Assembly: GCA_036311245.1 (NCBI GenBank)
Contig: JAXJQH010000096.1
Span: 1 to 14,085, forward strand
Length of the DNA stretch: 14,085 nt
Source of the DNA: SIG578 sp036311245
GTDB taxonomy: Bacteria > Bacillota > Clostridia > Oscillospirales > Ruminococcaceae
Direction of reading: 5' to 3'
In this document: piece by piece, positions 1 to 5,535 of the stretch
Numbering within the stretch: position 1 is the stretch's first letter
Layout: the number at the start of each line of letters is the position of its first letter
The notes under the pieces: model-generated
What the model was told of the DNA's origin: nothing
Databases searched by the model: none
The model's input: only the letters and a program-made list of their open reading frames with translations
Translations under genes and position numbers: made by a program

Positions 1-346
1 AGACGGGAGCCTGAGGCACGGGGATAAAGCAGCATGCGCCGCCTACAATAAGTCCGATAGAGCCTGCCCAGATGTAAGCCAAGAATTTGTTTTTCTTGTA
101 CTTGCGTCTGTCAGCATCGATTATCGAGCCGATAAGGGGATCGTTGATAGCATCCCATACCTGAACAATTACGAGAAGAAGTGAGTACCAAAGACCCATT
201 CCCATAACCTGTGTCCAGAAAAGTGCCATTGTGCCCTTGAGCGCAAAGCTCATGTTGCAGCCAAGGTCACCTGCGGCATATGCCACACTGTCGCGCATAC
301 CGAACTTACGGTAGCCTTTAGCATCAAGTTTGACTTGTTTAGCCAT
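1..346 (-). CDS. GPH-family sugar/cation symporter, N-terminal part (cut by window edge)
   Basis: Reading the minus strand from the ATG at 346-344 gives 115 codons that stay open to the window edge, so only the N-terminus is present. The protein starts MAKQVKLDAKGYRKFGMRDS. About residues 20-45 and 50-65 look like the first membrane helices. They are followed by the loop WDAINDPLIGSIIDADR, which matches the conserved D-x3-DP-x2-G motif of glycoside-pentoside-hexuronide (MelB/XynP-type) symporters, then by basic residues (RRKYKKNK) and another hydrophobic helix. The family moves sugars or glycosides into the cell with Na+ or H+. A purine-rich ribosome binding site (AGAGGGA) lies just upstream of the ATG. 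It is divergent from an AraC regulator at 561, a common arrangement for a regulator and its transporter. Substrate cannot be told. Confidence 0.85.
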   Translation of the reverse strand, partial: MAKQVKLDAKGYRKFGMRDSVAYAAGDLGCNMSFALKGTMALFWTQVMGMGLWYSLLLVIVQVWDAINDPLIGSIIDADRRKYKKNKFLAYIWAGSIGLIVGGACCFIPVPQAPV

Positions 347-472
347 AGTTTTCCCTCTTTTCAAAATTTTTTCGTTCTTTGGGCATAATAACCCTTGAGA
401 TTATGATAACAAATTCACAATTTTTTAGTTAGGAAAATTTTAAGATTTATTTGCATTATTTTTTATAAAGCG

Positions 473-501
473 TTGAAAAATTCTGTAATTTATACTATAA
501 T
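473..501 (+). promoter_or_regulatory. Sigma-A type promoter for the AraC gene at 561
   Basis: TTGAAA (473-478) is followed after 17 bases by TATAAT (496-501). This is a near-consensus vegetative promoter about 60 bases upstream of the ATG at 561. The whole 347-515 spacer is very A/T rich. I saw no convincing -35/-10 pair for the divergent transporter on the other strand. Confidence 0.7.
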
Positions 502-560
502 ATAGCAAATAAGCATTGTATCTTGGGGAAAATCACCAAAAAAGCGAGGAGGATTTAAAC

Positions 561-1772
561 ATGTTCTACAATGCAGAGCTCTGCTTCGTTAAAGAGACCT
601 TTGCAAAATGCCGACTTCATACCCGTCTGGTAACGCTTCGCGATATCCCTGATAGCGCTCCTCTGCCCGAAAATTCTGCCGATTTTGGCAGCGGTGACCT
701 TTTTTGGATGAAAGAGCACATTTTAAGGGCGCAGGAGAACACCTTTTATAAACTTTCAGATTTTTTTGGCTGCTGTTATATCTTTGTGCTGCTGCCCGAC
801 ATTGAGGATACCACCTATTTTATCATCGGTCCTTATCTTACAGCAGAGCAAAGTGTAGAAACACTTTTGGAGCAGGCAGAGCAGGTGGGCTTTTCCCCCA
901 AGCTCGCCTCCCAGCTTAAAGAATATTACAGCGGTATTCCCTATCTTCCCGAGGCATCGCCCGCCTTTGCTATGCTCGATGCTTTCGGCGAGCTTATTTT
1001 TAAGGGAGCCGAAAATTTTTCACTTGTTGATATTGAAAAGGAAAAGGCGATGTCCCCCTCTCCCATAACCATTTTAGGCGGTCAAGAAAAAGACAGCCTT
1101 GAGCAAAAGCGCAAGCTAATGGAAATGCGCTATGCGCACGAAAACGAGCTTATACAAGCAGTGCGCTTGGGGCTTGTGAGCAAAGCGGAAATGCTTTTGG
1201 GGAGATTTAGGAATTTCTCTTTCGAGCAGCGACTTTCCGACCCTGTTCGAAACCTTAAAAACTACTGTATTATAATGAACACTCTACTCAGAAAGGCTGC
1301 GGAAAGCGGCGGTGTTCACCCCTTGTATCTTGACAGCGTTTCTTCGGATTTTGCCCAAAAAATCGAGCAGCTTTCGGATGTTTCTGAAATAGAAAAGCTG
1401 ATGAGCGAAATGTTCCGCTCCTACTGCCGCCTTGTGCGCAAGCATTCTATGAAGGACTATTCACCGCCCGTTGCACGCACCATTATTTTAATTGACTCCG
1501 ACCTCACATCGGACTTAAGTCTTTCAGCGCTTGCCCGCGCTCAGGGAGTCAGCGCAAGCTATCTTTCTGCGCTGTTTCGCCGCGAAACGGGGCAGACACT
1601 TACCGACTATGTCAACAGTAAGCGGGTAAAGCTTGCGATGCAGCTCTTAAAAACCACCTCGCTTCAGGTGCAGACCATTGCGCAGCACTGTGGGATTTTT
1701 GACATCCACTATTTTTCCCGTATTTTCAAGAAGTATGCGGGAAAGAGCCCCAAAGAATACCGCGAAAGCTGA
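561..1772 (+). CDS. AraC-family transcriptional regulator
   Basis: 403 residues. The start at ATG 561 is chosen because GAGGAGG lies 8-15 bases upstream. The frame is open further up to a TTG at 516, but that would fall within or just after the transcription start and has no binding site. The last ~95 residues (about 308-403) are a two-helix-turn-helix AraC/XylS DNA-binding domain: LSLSALARAQGVSASYLSALF is the first helix-turn-helix, and the second ends in the typical HYFSRIFKKYAGKSPKEYR signature. The N-terminal ~180 residues contain an aromatic patch with IIGPYL, followed by a helical region with HENELIQAVRLG. That layout is seen in many Firmicutes AraC regulators with an uncharacterised sensory half. 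No membrane segments. It probably controls the divergent GPH transporter; this is inferred from position only. Confidence 0.93.
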   Translation: MFYNAELCFVKETFAKCRLHTRLVTLRDIPDSAPLPENSADFGSGDLFWMKEHILRAQENTFYKLSDFFGCCYIFVLLPDIEDTTYFIIGPYLTAEQSVETLLEQAEQVGFSPKLASQLKEYYSGIPYLPEASPAFAMLDAFGELIFKGAENFSLVDIEKEKAMSPSPITILGGQEKDSLEQKRKLMEMRYAHENELIQAVRLGLVSKAEMLLGRFRNFSFEQRLSDPVRNLKNYCIIMNTLLRKAAESGGVHPLYLDSVSSDFAQKIEQLSDVSEIEKLMSEMFRSYCRLVRKHSMKDYSPPVARTIILIDSDLTSDLSLSALARAQGVSASYLSALFRRETGQTLTDYVNSKRVKLAMQLLKTTSLQVQTIAQHCGIFDIHYFSRIFKKYAGKSPKEYRES

Positions 1773-1799
1773 TTTTTCCTCCTCTTTTTAAAGCGGTGG

Positions 1800-1828
1800 T
1801 TGTTTTTCTGTGCAAAATAGAGTATTAT
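1800..1828 (+). promoter_or_regulatory. Probable promoter of the chromate-transporter pair
   Basis: TTGTTT (1800-1805), 17-base spacer, TATTAT (1823-1828). It lies in the 109-base gap after the AraC stop codon and is the best -35/-10 match there. The start codon of the first transporter is 53 bases downstream of the -10. Confidence 0.55.
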
Positions 1829-1843
1829 AGTTAAGGCAAATTA

Positions 1844-1861
1844 TGGCAGAGTGCTCTGCCA
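1844..1861. promoter_or_regulatory. Perfect 8-bp inverted repeat in the chromate-transporter leader (possible operator)
   Basis: TGGCAGAGTGCTCTGCCA is two perfect 8-base arms around a TG centre. It sits between the -10 at 1823-1828 and the start codon at 1882, where a repressor could block transcription or an RNA hairpin could shield the ribosome binding site. No T-tract follows, so it is not a terminator. No regulator gene beside it obviously matches. Confidence 0.45.
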
Positions 1862-1881
1862 ATTAAAAGGAATGATTTTTT

Positions 1882-2442
1882 TTGAAAGAAAAGCTAAAGC
1901 GCAGCTGGGTACTGTTTCTGACCTTTTTCAAGATAGGCGCCTTTACCTTCGGCGGCGGATACGCTATGATTCCGCTTATTCAGAAAGAGATTGTTGAGAG
2001 CAAGGGCTTTATAACCGACGAAGATATTCTCGATATCTTTGCCATCTCTGAATCCACCCCTGGACCTATTGCAATAAATTCGGCAACCTTTGTAGGATAC
2101 AAAATTGCAGGAGTTTTCGGCTCTTTTTGCGCTACTCTCGGTGTTGTACTACCGTCCTTTGTTGTGATTTCGCTCATTTCACTGGTGCTTCGCGAGTTTT
2201 CAGAGATACAGGCAGTTAAATTCGCATTTCGAGGAATTCGCGCAGGCGTGCTTGCACTTATTGTTAAGGCGCTTATATCGATGTATAAGCAATGTCCCAA
2301 ATATGGCTACACCTATATCCTGATGGGAGCGGCGCTCCTGCTCTCGGCATTTGTTAATATTAACGCCATCTATATCATTTTAGGCTGCGGCATTTTAGGG
2401 CTTATCGCCTCGCTCACAGCCGAGAGGAGGGCAAAGAAATGA
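1882..2442 (+). CDS. Chromate transporter (CHR family), short-chain, first of a pair
   Basis: 186 residues, membrane protein. It begins at TTG 1882: AAAAGGA lies 11 bases upstream, and the only nearby ATG (1872) is in another frame that soon stops. CHR-family motifs are clear: FTFGGGYAMIPL at residues 21-32, ESTPGPIAINSATFVG at 57-72 and GVVLPSF at 87-93, with hydrophobic helices in between and at the C-terminus. At ~190 residues it is a single-domain (short-chain) member, half the length of long-chain ChrA. Short-chain members usually occur as tandem pairs acting together (as with the B. subtilis YwrA/YwrB pair), which fits the overlapping second gene. The family exports chromate in tested cases; the natural anion here is unknown. 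Confidence 0.93.
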   Translation: MKEKLKRSWVLFLTFFKIGAFTFGGGYAMIPLIQKEIVESKGFITDEDILDIFAISESTPGPIAINSATFVGYKIAGVFGSFCATLGVVLPSFVVISLISLVLREFSEIQAVKFAFRGIRAGVLALIVKALISMYKQCPKYGYTYILMGAALLLSAFVNINAIYIILGCGILGLIASLTAERRAKK

Positions 2443-3020
2443 ACATTTTTCTTGACCTCTTTTTAACCTTTTTCAAAATCGGGCTTTTCACCTTCGGTGG
2501 CGGTTATGCTATGCTTCCCCTTATTTTAGAAGAGGTGGAGTTGCACGGCTGGCTTCCTCAGCAGGCGCTCATTGACTTTATTGCCGTCAGCGAGTCCACC
2601 CCCGGTCCCTTTGCCATCAACATCGCCACCTATGTCGGCTCTGAATTGGGCGGACTTTTCGGCTCGTTTTGCGCCACGCTCGGCGTTGTGCTACCGTCAT
2701 TTATTGTTATTCTCATTGTGGCGCGTTGCTATGAAAAATTTAAGGAAAGCCGCTATGTCAAAGGTGCACTCAACGGTCTTAGACCCGCCGCTATCGGCCT
2801 TATCGGCTCGGCGGTTTTGACTACTGCACTTGAGATTTTCTTTCCCGCAGGCTTTAGCAATATTTTAGGCATTGTCCTTTCGATTGAGTTTATTTCGTCA
2901 CTTTTGATTTTTGCCCTTGCTCTTTTTCTTATTCTTAAAAAGAAAAAGCACCCTATTATCATAATCCTCATTTCGGCAGCCCTCGGCATAGCCGCAGGCT
3001 ACCTGCCGATGCTGTTTTAA
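2439..3020 (+). CDS. Chromate transporter (CHR family), short-chain, second of a pair
   Basis: 193 residues. The ATG overlaps the stop of the preceding gene by four bases (ATGA), with GAGGAGGG about 10 bases upstream, so the two are translationally coupled. It repeats the same motifs: FTFGGGYAMLPL at 17-28, ESTPGPFAINIATYVG at 52-67 and GVVLPSF at 82-88. The two proteins are therefore paralogues from a tandem duplication and probably form the two halves of one transporter. Several hydrophobic helices reach the C-terminus, where a basic loop (KKKKHP) separates the last two. No clear terminator follows in the short gap to the convergent pseudogene. Confidence 0.93.
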   Translation: MNIFLDLFLTFFKIGLFTFGGGYAMLPLILEEVELHGWLPQQALIDFIAVSESTPGPFAINIATYVGSELGGLFGSFCATLGVVLPSFIVILIVARCYEKFKESRYVKGALNGLRPAAIGLIGSAVLTTALEIFFPAGFSNILGIVLSIEFISSLLIFALALFLILKKKKHPIIIILISAALGIAAGYLPMLF

Positions 3021-3056
3021 TCAAAAACAAAACGGGCAACACCGCTTGAGCCTATC

Positions 3057-3496
3057 TCACACGCAAAGATTAATTACTGCTTTTTCTTTATTTTCGGAAA
3101 GCTCTTTAAACCGCGCCGCGCCGCGCCGCCAACAATATATTTAACATAGGTTACAACATAGTCGGCGTTATCTATCATCCACATATTACGCCTGCTTATG
3201 GCATAATTGGGCGGCACACCCTCAAGCCCGTCGGGATAAATTGTATCGGTATAATCTGTATAATCAAATTCCCCTATTTTTTTCGGCATATAGGCAAGAA
3301 CCACCGCATAATCTATATGCTAATATTTCTCCTTTAATAGCCTTAGGTTTTTCCTTACCATATAATCAAAATTTTCATTGTTGCCCACATAAAACCTATC
3401 AACACCTTTATTTTCAATTAAATCCATCAGAGCCAAGCGCAAGCTTGGCTCTATTTCTTTTGGTGCGTCTCTATGTCCAAAGAATGTGCAAGTCAT
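3057..3496 (-). pseudogene. Broken small SLOG-like protein gene (in-frame TAG and +5 frameshift)
   Basis: Starting at ATG 3496-3494 (with GGGTGA 8 bases upstream), the frame encodes MTCTFFGHRDAPKEIEPSLR and runs 58 codons to a TAG at 3322-3320. After the TAG the same frame continues as HIDYAVVLAYMPKKIGEFDY and on to VVTYVKYIVGGAAR. There a CGCGG repeat has one extra unit, which throws the reading frame off. In the shifted frame the expected tail continues (FKELSENKEKAVINLCV) to TGA at 3059-3057. Removing 5 bases gives exactly 145 codons (144 residues plus stop). I recognise this as a small clostridial family starting with a TFFGHR motif, which I believe is SLOG/Rossmann-like (nucleotide or ligand binding); function is not established. 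Everything except the two lesions is well preserved, so the inactivation looks recent. A sequencing error could explain one lesion but less easily both. Confidence 0.8.
3111..3129. repeat. Pentanucleotide tandem repeat CCGCG, about 3.8 copies
   Basis: Three full CCGCG units at 3111-3125 plus CCGC at 3126-3129. The repeat lies inside the coding part of the SLOG-like pseudogene, near its C-terminus. One unit fewer restores the reading frame to the expected family tail, so slipped-strand copying is the likely cause of the frameshift. Confidence 0.85.
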
Positions 3497-3519
3497 ATAA
3501 TCACCCGAAAGTTAAATTT

Positions 3520-3580
3520 AGTATACTTGTTTTAAGTATACTAATAACATTTTTTCACAAAAACATCTTAAAGTATACTT
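3520..3580. promoter_or_regulatory. Three AGTATACT palindromes overlapping both divergent promoters
   Basis: The 108-base gap between the SLOG-like pseudogene and the RHH gene holds AGTATACTT (3520-3528), five bases, then AAGTATACT (3534-3542), and later AAGTATACTT (3571-3580). Each contains the 8-base palindrome AGTATACT, with centres 15 and 37 bases apart. TATACT in the outermost copies is a good -10 element for each direction: minus strand at 3525-3520, 23 bases before the ATG at 3496; plus strand at 3574-3579, 25 bases before the ATG at 3605. A protein bound there would shut both genes. The obvious candidate is the adjacent RHH protein. Confidence 0.65.
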
Positions 3581-3604
3581 AAATTAAGATTTTGTGGTGA
3601 TAAT

Positions 3605-3784
3605 ATGAGAAATAAGACAAACAAGCATTTAGGAATAGAGATTGACCCGCATCTTCACAGCAAGCTGCGTTATATTGCAAAATATGAGGACCGCTCTATA
3701 AACGGACAGGTTTTATATTTAGTTCGTCAGTGTATACGAGAGTTTGAAGAGAAAAACGGCGAGATTAAAATAGATGCAGAATAA
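3605..3784 (+). CDS. Small ribbon-helix-helix (Arc/CopG-like) DNA-binding protein
   Basis: 59 residues, beginning MRNKTNKHLGIEIDPHLHSK. ATG 3605 follows a GGTGAT-type binding site after TTTTGTGG. The pattern is that of a ribbon-helix-helix repressor: a short beta strand with alternating residues (HLGIEID), helix A (PHLHSKLRYIAKYED), a turn with the conserved S-x-N-x-(Q/A) start of helix B (SINGQVLYLVRQCIREFEEK), and a charged tail. Such proteins bind DNA as dimers on short palindromic or tandem sites and often repress their own operon. It is transcribed divergently from the broken SLOG-like gene across the AGTATACT palindromes. No toxin gene is adjacent. The DNA-binding class is inferred from the residue pattern. 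Confidence 0.8.
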   Translation: MRNKTNKHLGIEIDPHLHSKLRYIAKYEDRSINGQVLYLVRQCIREFEEKNGEIKIDAE

Positions 3785-3795
3785 TTTTTTTGCAG

Positions 3796-3825
3796 AAAAA
3801 CGGGCGCCTTAAAAAGCGCCCCTAC
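3796..3825. repeat. Dispersed palindromic repeat, copy A
   Basis: AAAAACGGGCG ... GCGCCCCTAC with a GGGCGC/GCGCCC stem (3802-3807 / 3816-3821) and an 8-base loop. The same outer sequences (AAAAACGGGCG at the left, CGCCCCTAC at the right) bracket a different centre at 9662-9690. It starts 11 bases after the RHH stop codon. On the minus strand the stem is followed by GTTTTTC, so weak termination of minus transcripts is possible. Confidence 0.6.
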
Positions 3826-3856
3826 AATGTAAAAATATATTTTGTGCAAACAAATT

Positions 3857-3882
3857 GGACCGTCGGGGACGCCGGTCCCTAC
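3857..3882. repeat. Dispersed palindromic repeat, diverged copy B
   Basis: GGACCG (3857-3862) pairs with CGGTCC (3873-3878) around a 10-base loop. The right edge ends CCCTAC, as in copies A and C. Probably a diverged member of the same intergenic repeat family. Confidence 0.4.
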
Positions 3883-3919
3883 ATTTTTCACTATTCATTA
3901 TTCACTAAAAAATCCCCTC

Positions 3920-3955
3920 AAAGGAGACACTTCGTAAAGAAGTTGTCTCCTTTTT
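3920..3955 (+). terminator. Strong stem-loop with T-tract (terminator, left edge of hairpin mosaic)
   Basis: AAAGGAGACA (3920-3929) pairs with TGTCTCCTTT (3944-3953), then one bulged T, then CTTC/GAAG (3930-3933 / 3939-3942) around a GTAAA loop. TTTTT at 3951-3955 follows on the plus strand, so it can end the RHH transcript. It is also the first of the series of hairpins that fills 3920-4248. Confidence 0.65.
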
Positions 3956-3970
3956 CGATGCAAAGAGAAA

Positions 3971-3999
3971 ATGACACTTTCAGAAATTGAAAGTGTCAT
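3971..3999. repeat. 12-bp perfect hairpin
   Basis: ATGACACTTTCA (3971-3982) pairs perfectly with TGAAAGTGTCAT (3988-3999) around a 5-base loop (GAAAT). No T-tract follows. It lies 15 bases after the T-tract of the preceding stem-loop and just before the hairpin-linker mosaic. AGTG/CACT bases recur at its edges, as in the linkers further on. Confidence 0.7.
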
Positions 4000-4248
4000 A
4001 GTGAGTTACATATTTTGAGAAAGGTAACACTTGCCGGAAATAAAGAGTGTTTTTCTCGGCAGGTTAAGTGATATTGCAAACTATCGTTTGCAGTGATATT
4101 TTTGCCTTACGGCAAAAGTGATATTATATTCGCCCTTAAAACTGCCGAAGGCAATAACACTCGGCGGTTAGCCGAATACCACTGCGAAGCAATATGACTC
4201 GCCGTCAGGCGAATATAACTGTGGCACCTTCCTTACGGAGGGTGCCAC
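4000..4248. repeat. Hairpin mosaic with inverted 9-base linkers (unknown structured element)
   Basis: A run of short stem-loops is separated by a repeated linker. AGTGATATT occurs exactly at 4067-4075, 4092-4100 and 4117-4125. Its inverted, degenerate form AATAnnACT occurs at 4153-4161, 4175-4183, 4191-4199 and 4212-4220. Between them are the hairpins GCAAAC/GTTTGC (4076-4091), TTTGCC/GGCAAA (4101-4116), TGCC/GGCA (4143-4153), TCGGC/GCCGA (4161-4175), TGC/GCA (4183-4191) and TCGCC/GGCGA (4199-4212). Further left are GTTAC/GTAAC (4005-4028) and TGCCG/CGGCA (4032-4061). The right end is closed by GTGGCACCTTCC/GGAGGGTGCCAC (4221-4248, TTAC loop, 12 pairs with one G-T). The left and right linkers can pair with each other in nested order (8 of 9 positions), so the element may fold as one large branched structure. 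No coding frame is credible. Function is unknown to me. It separates the RHH gene from the convergent sugar operon. Confidence 0.75.
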
Positions 4249-4274
4249 AACCGAGGGGGATTTTTGTATGTACT

Positions 4275-5453
4275 TTATGCGCCTGCGTAGCTCTTAGAGG
4301 TGTCTGCGAAGACAGCCTTAACATTATCCTTTGTCTTGGAGGTTGCGATTCTCTTTTTGAGCTCTTCATAGTGAAGGTCCTCATCAAAGGGAAGCTCGAT
4401 CTCCTTGCCCAGCCATGCGGAAAGGTGGATAGCATTAGCGATGGCAACACCGTTGATGCCCTCTTTACCGTCTGCAACAAGAGGCTCGCCTCTGAGGATT
4501 GCAGCTGCCCAAGCATTGAGAACGCCGTTGTGCTGAAGATTGAGTCCATCAGTTTCAGGCTCAAATACATCGGTTTTGATAGAAACGAAAGCTTCGCTGG
4601 AGGTTTTGATAACATCGGTTGCGCTCTGTTCGAGCTCATAAACGGTGAGTTTATCGTTCTCAACAACAAGCTTTGCCTTATCCATCTGGATTTCAAAACG
4701 GTTGGTACCGCAAGCGTCACCAGTCGAGGTGATAAATACGCCTGTAGCTCCGTTTGCATACTCTACATATGCGGTAACATCATCGTCAACCTCGATGTCA
4801 TGCCAGTTGCCGTTCTTGACCTGAGCCTGAACCTTAACGGGCATTCCGCAAATCCACTGCCAGAGGTCGAGCTGGTGGGGGCACTGATTCATAAGAACGC
4901 CGCCGCCTTCGCCTGCCCAGGTTGCTCTCCAGCTACCAGAATCATAATAGAACTGGGTGCGGAACCAGTTGGTGATGAGCCAGTTAGTACGGCGGATTTC
5001 ACCGTATTTGCCGCTCTGAACAAGCTCTCTCATTTTGCGGTAAACGTGATTGGTGCGCTGATTAAACATAACACCGAAAACAACATCGGGATACTTATCT
5101 GCGATTTCGTTCATCTCGCGAACCTGCTTTAAGTAAACACCTGCGGGCTTTTCAACCATAACGTGAATACCGCGCTTCATGCACTCAATAGCATATTCGG
5201 GGTGGAAATAGTGGGGGGTTGCAATGATGCAAGCCTCTACAAGACCGCTGTCAAGAAGCTCCTGTGCGGTTGCAAAGCGTGCAACACTCTCAGGAAGGGC
5301 CTCTTTTGCCCACTCAAGACGCTCGGGGTTTGTGTCAGCAACAGCTACAAGCTCCATATCGGGGCAAACGCCCTCTTTGCAAAGTCTGTTTGTTGCGTGT
5401 CCGCCGCCCATGTTACCGATACCAATAATACCGACTTTCAATTTTTTACTCAT
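4275..5453 (-). CDS. Gfo/Idh/MocA-family oxidoreductase
   Basis: 392 residues, starting at ATG 5453-5451 with AGGAGGAG just upstream; ten more residues of open frame precede it without a binding site. Residues 1-125 are an NAD(P)-binding Rossmann domain with GIGNMG (11-16) and the family EKP motif (101-103, K102 catalytic). The remainder is the alpha/beta substrate domain, with GGGVLMNQCPHQLDLW at 183-198. In the usual D-x3-H catalytic pair the aspartate is Asn189 here, while His193 is kept; this N-Q-C-P-H form recurs in clostridial members. The family oxidises or reduces sugar hydroxyls (inositols, glycosides, sugar acids). It is the last gene of the minus-strand operon, 82 bases after the preceding stop. 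Substrate unknown. Confidence 0.93.
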   Translation of the reverse strand: MSKKLKVGIIGIGNMGGGHATNRLCKEGVCPDMELVAVADTNPERLEWAKEALPESVARFATAQELLDSGLVEACIIATPHYFHPEYAIECMKRGIHVMVEKPAGVYLKQVREMNEIADKYPDVVFGVMFNQRTNHVYRKMRELVQSGKYGEIRRTNWLITNWFRTQFYYDSGSWRATWAGEGGGVLMNQCPHQLDLWQWICGMPVKVQAQVKNGNWHDIEVDDDVTAYVEYANGATGVFITSTGDACGTNRFEIQMDKAKLVVENDKLTVYELEQSATDVIKTSSEAFVSIKTDVFEPETDGLNLQHNGVLNAWAAAILRGEPLVADGKEGINGVAIANAIHLSAWLGKEIELPFDEDLHYEELKKRIATSKTKDNVKAVFADTSKSYAGA

Positions 5454-5496
5454 TTTTTCTCCTCCTTGGCGCTTTTTGCGCAAAGTTATTATGGCT

Positions 5497-5519
5497 GCCG
5501 CGCGCTAGTTGCGCGCGGC
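5497..5519. repeat. GC-rich 9-bp hairpin between the last two operon genes
   Basis: GCCGCGCGC (5497-5505) and GCGCGCGGC (5511-5519) are a perfect inverted repeat with a 5-base loop, inside the 82-base gap between isomerase B and the Gfo/Idh gene. No T-tract follows on the minus strand. A second small GCGC/GCGC stem (5469-5481) sits next to the AGGAGG site of the downstream gene. Likely an mRNA-stabilising or processing structure rather than a terminator. Confidence 0.55.
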
Positions 5520-5535
5520 TAAATTAGGAACGCTT

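Noticed and set aside
516..560. Upstream TTG start for the first AraC gene
   Set aside because: It lies only 15 bases after the -10 box with no ribosome binding site, whereas ATG 561 has GAGGAGG at good spacing.
3320..3322. Recoded TAG (readthrough amino acid) in the SLOG-like gene
   Set aside because: The gene is also frameshifted downstream, and no recoding element was recognised after the TAG. Simple mutation is the plainer explanation.
3241..3582. 113-codon plus-strand frame opposite the SLOG-like pseudogene
   Set aside because: It is antisense to the preserved family sequence and covers the operator region; no start signal.
3605..3784. Antitoxin of a toxin-antitoxin pair
   Set aside because: The protein is RHH-like, but no small toxin frame lies next to it on either strand. 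Its divergent neighbour is the SLOG-like gene.
3790..3990. 66-codon open frame through the hairpin region
   Set aside because: It runs over two palindromic repeats, the terminator and part of the 12-bp hairpin, has no ribosome binding site, and reflects repeat sequence rather than protein.
4000..4248. Integron attC array
   Set aside because: No gene cassettes or integrase are present, and the stem-loops are too short and uniform for attC sites.
3920..4250. CRISPR array
   Set aside because: Linkers are only 9 bases, spacers are themselves palindromic and of uneven length, the repeat changes orientation midway, and no cas genes are near.
4194..5132. 312-codon open frame on the plus strand opposite the Gfo/Idh gene
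   Set aside because: It lies entirely antisense to a clear oxidoreductase and across the hairpin mosaic edge, has no ribosome binding site, and its product is a cysteine-rich mixture typical of antisense translation of a codon-biased gene.
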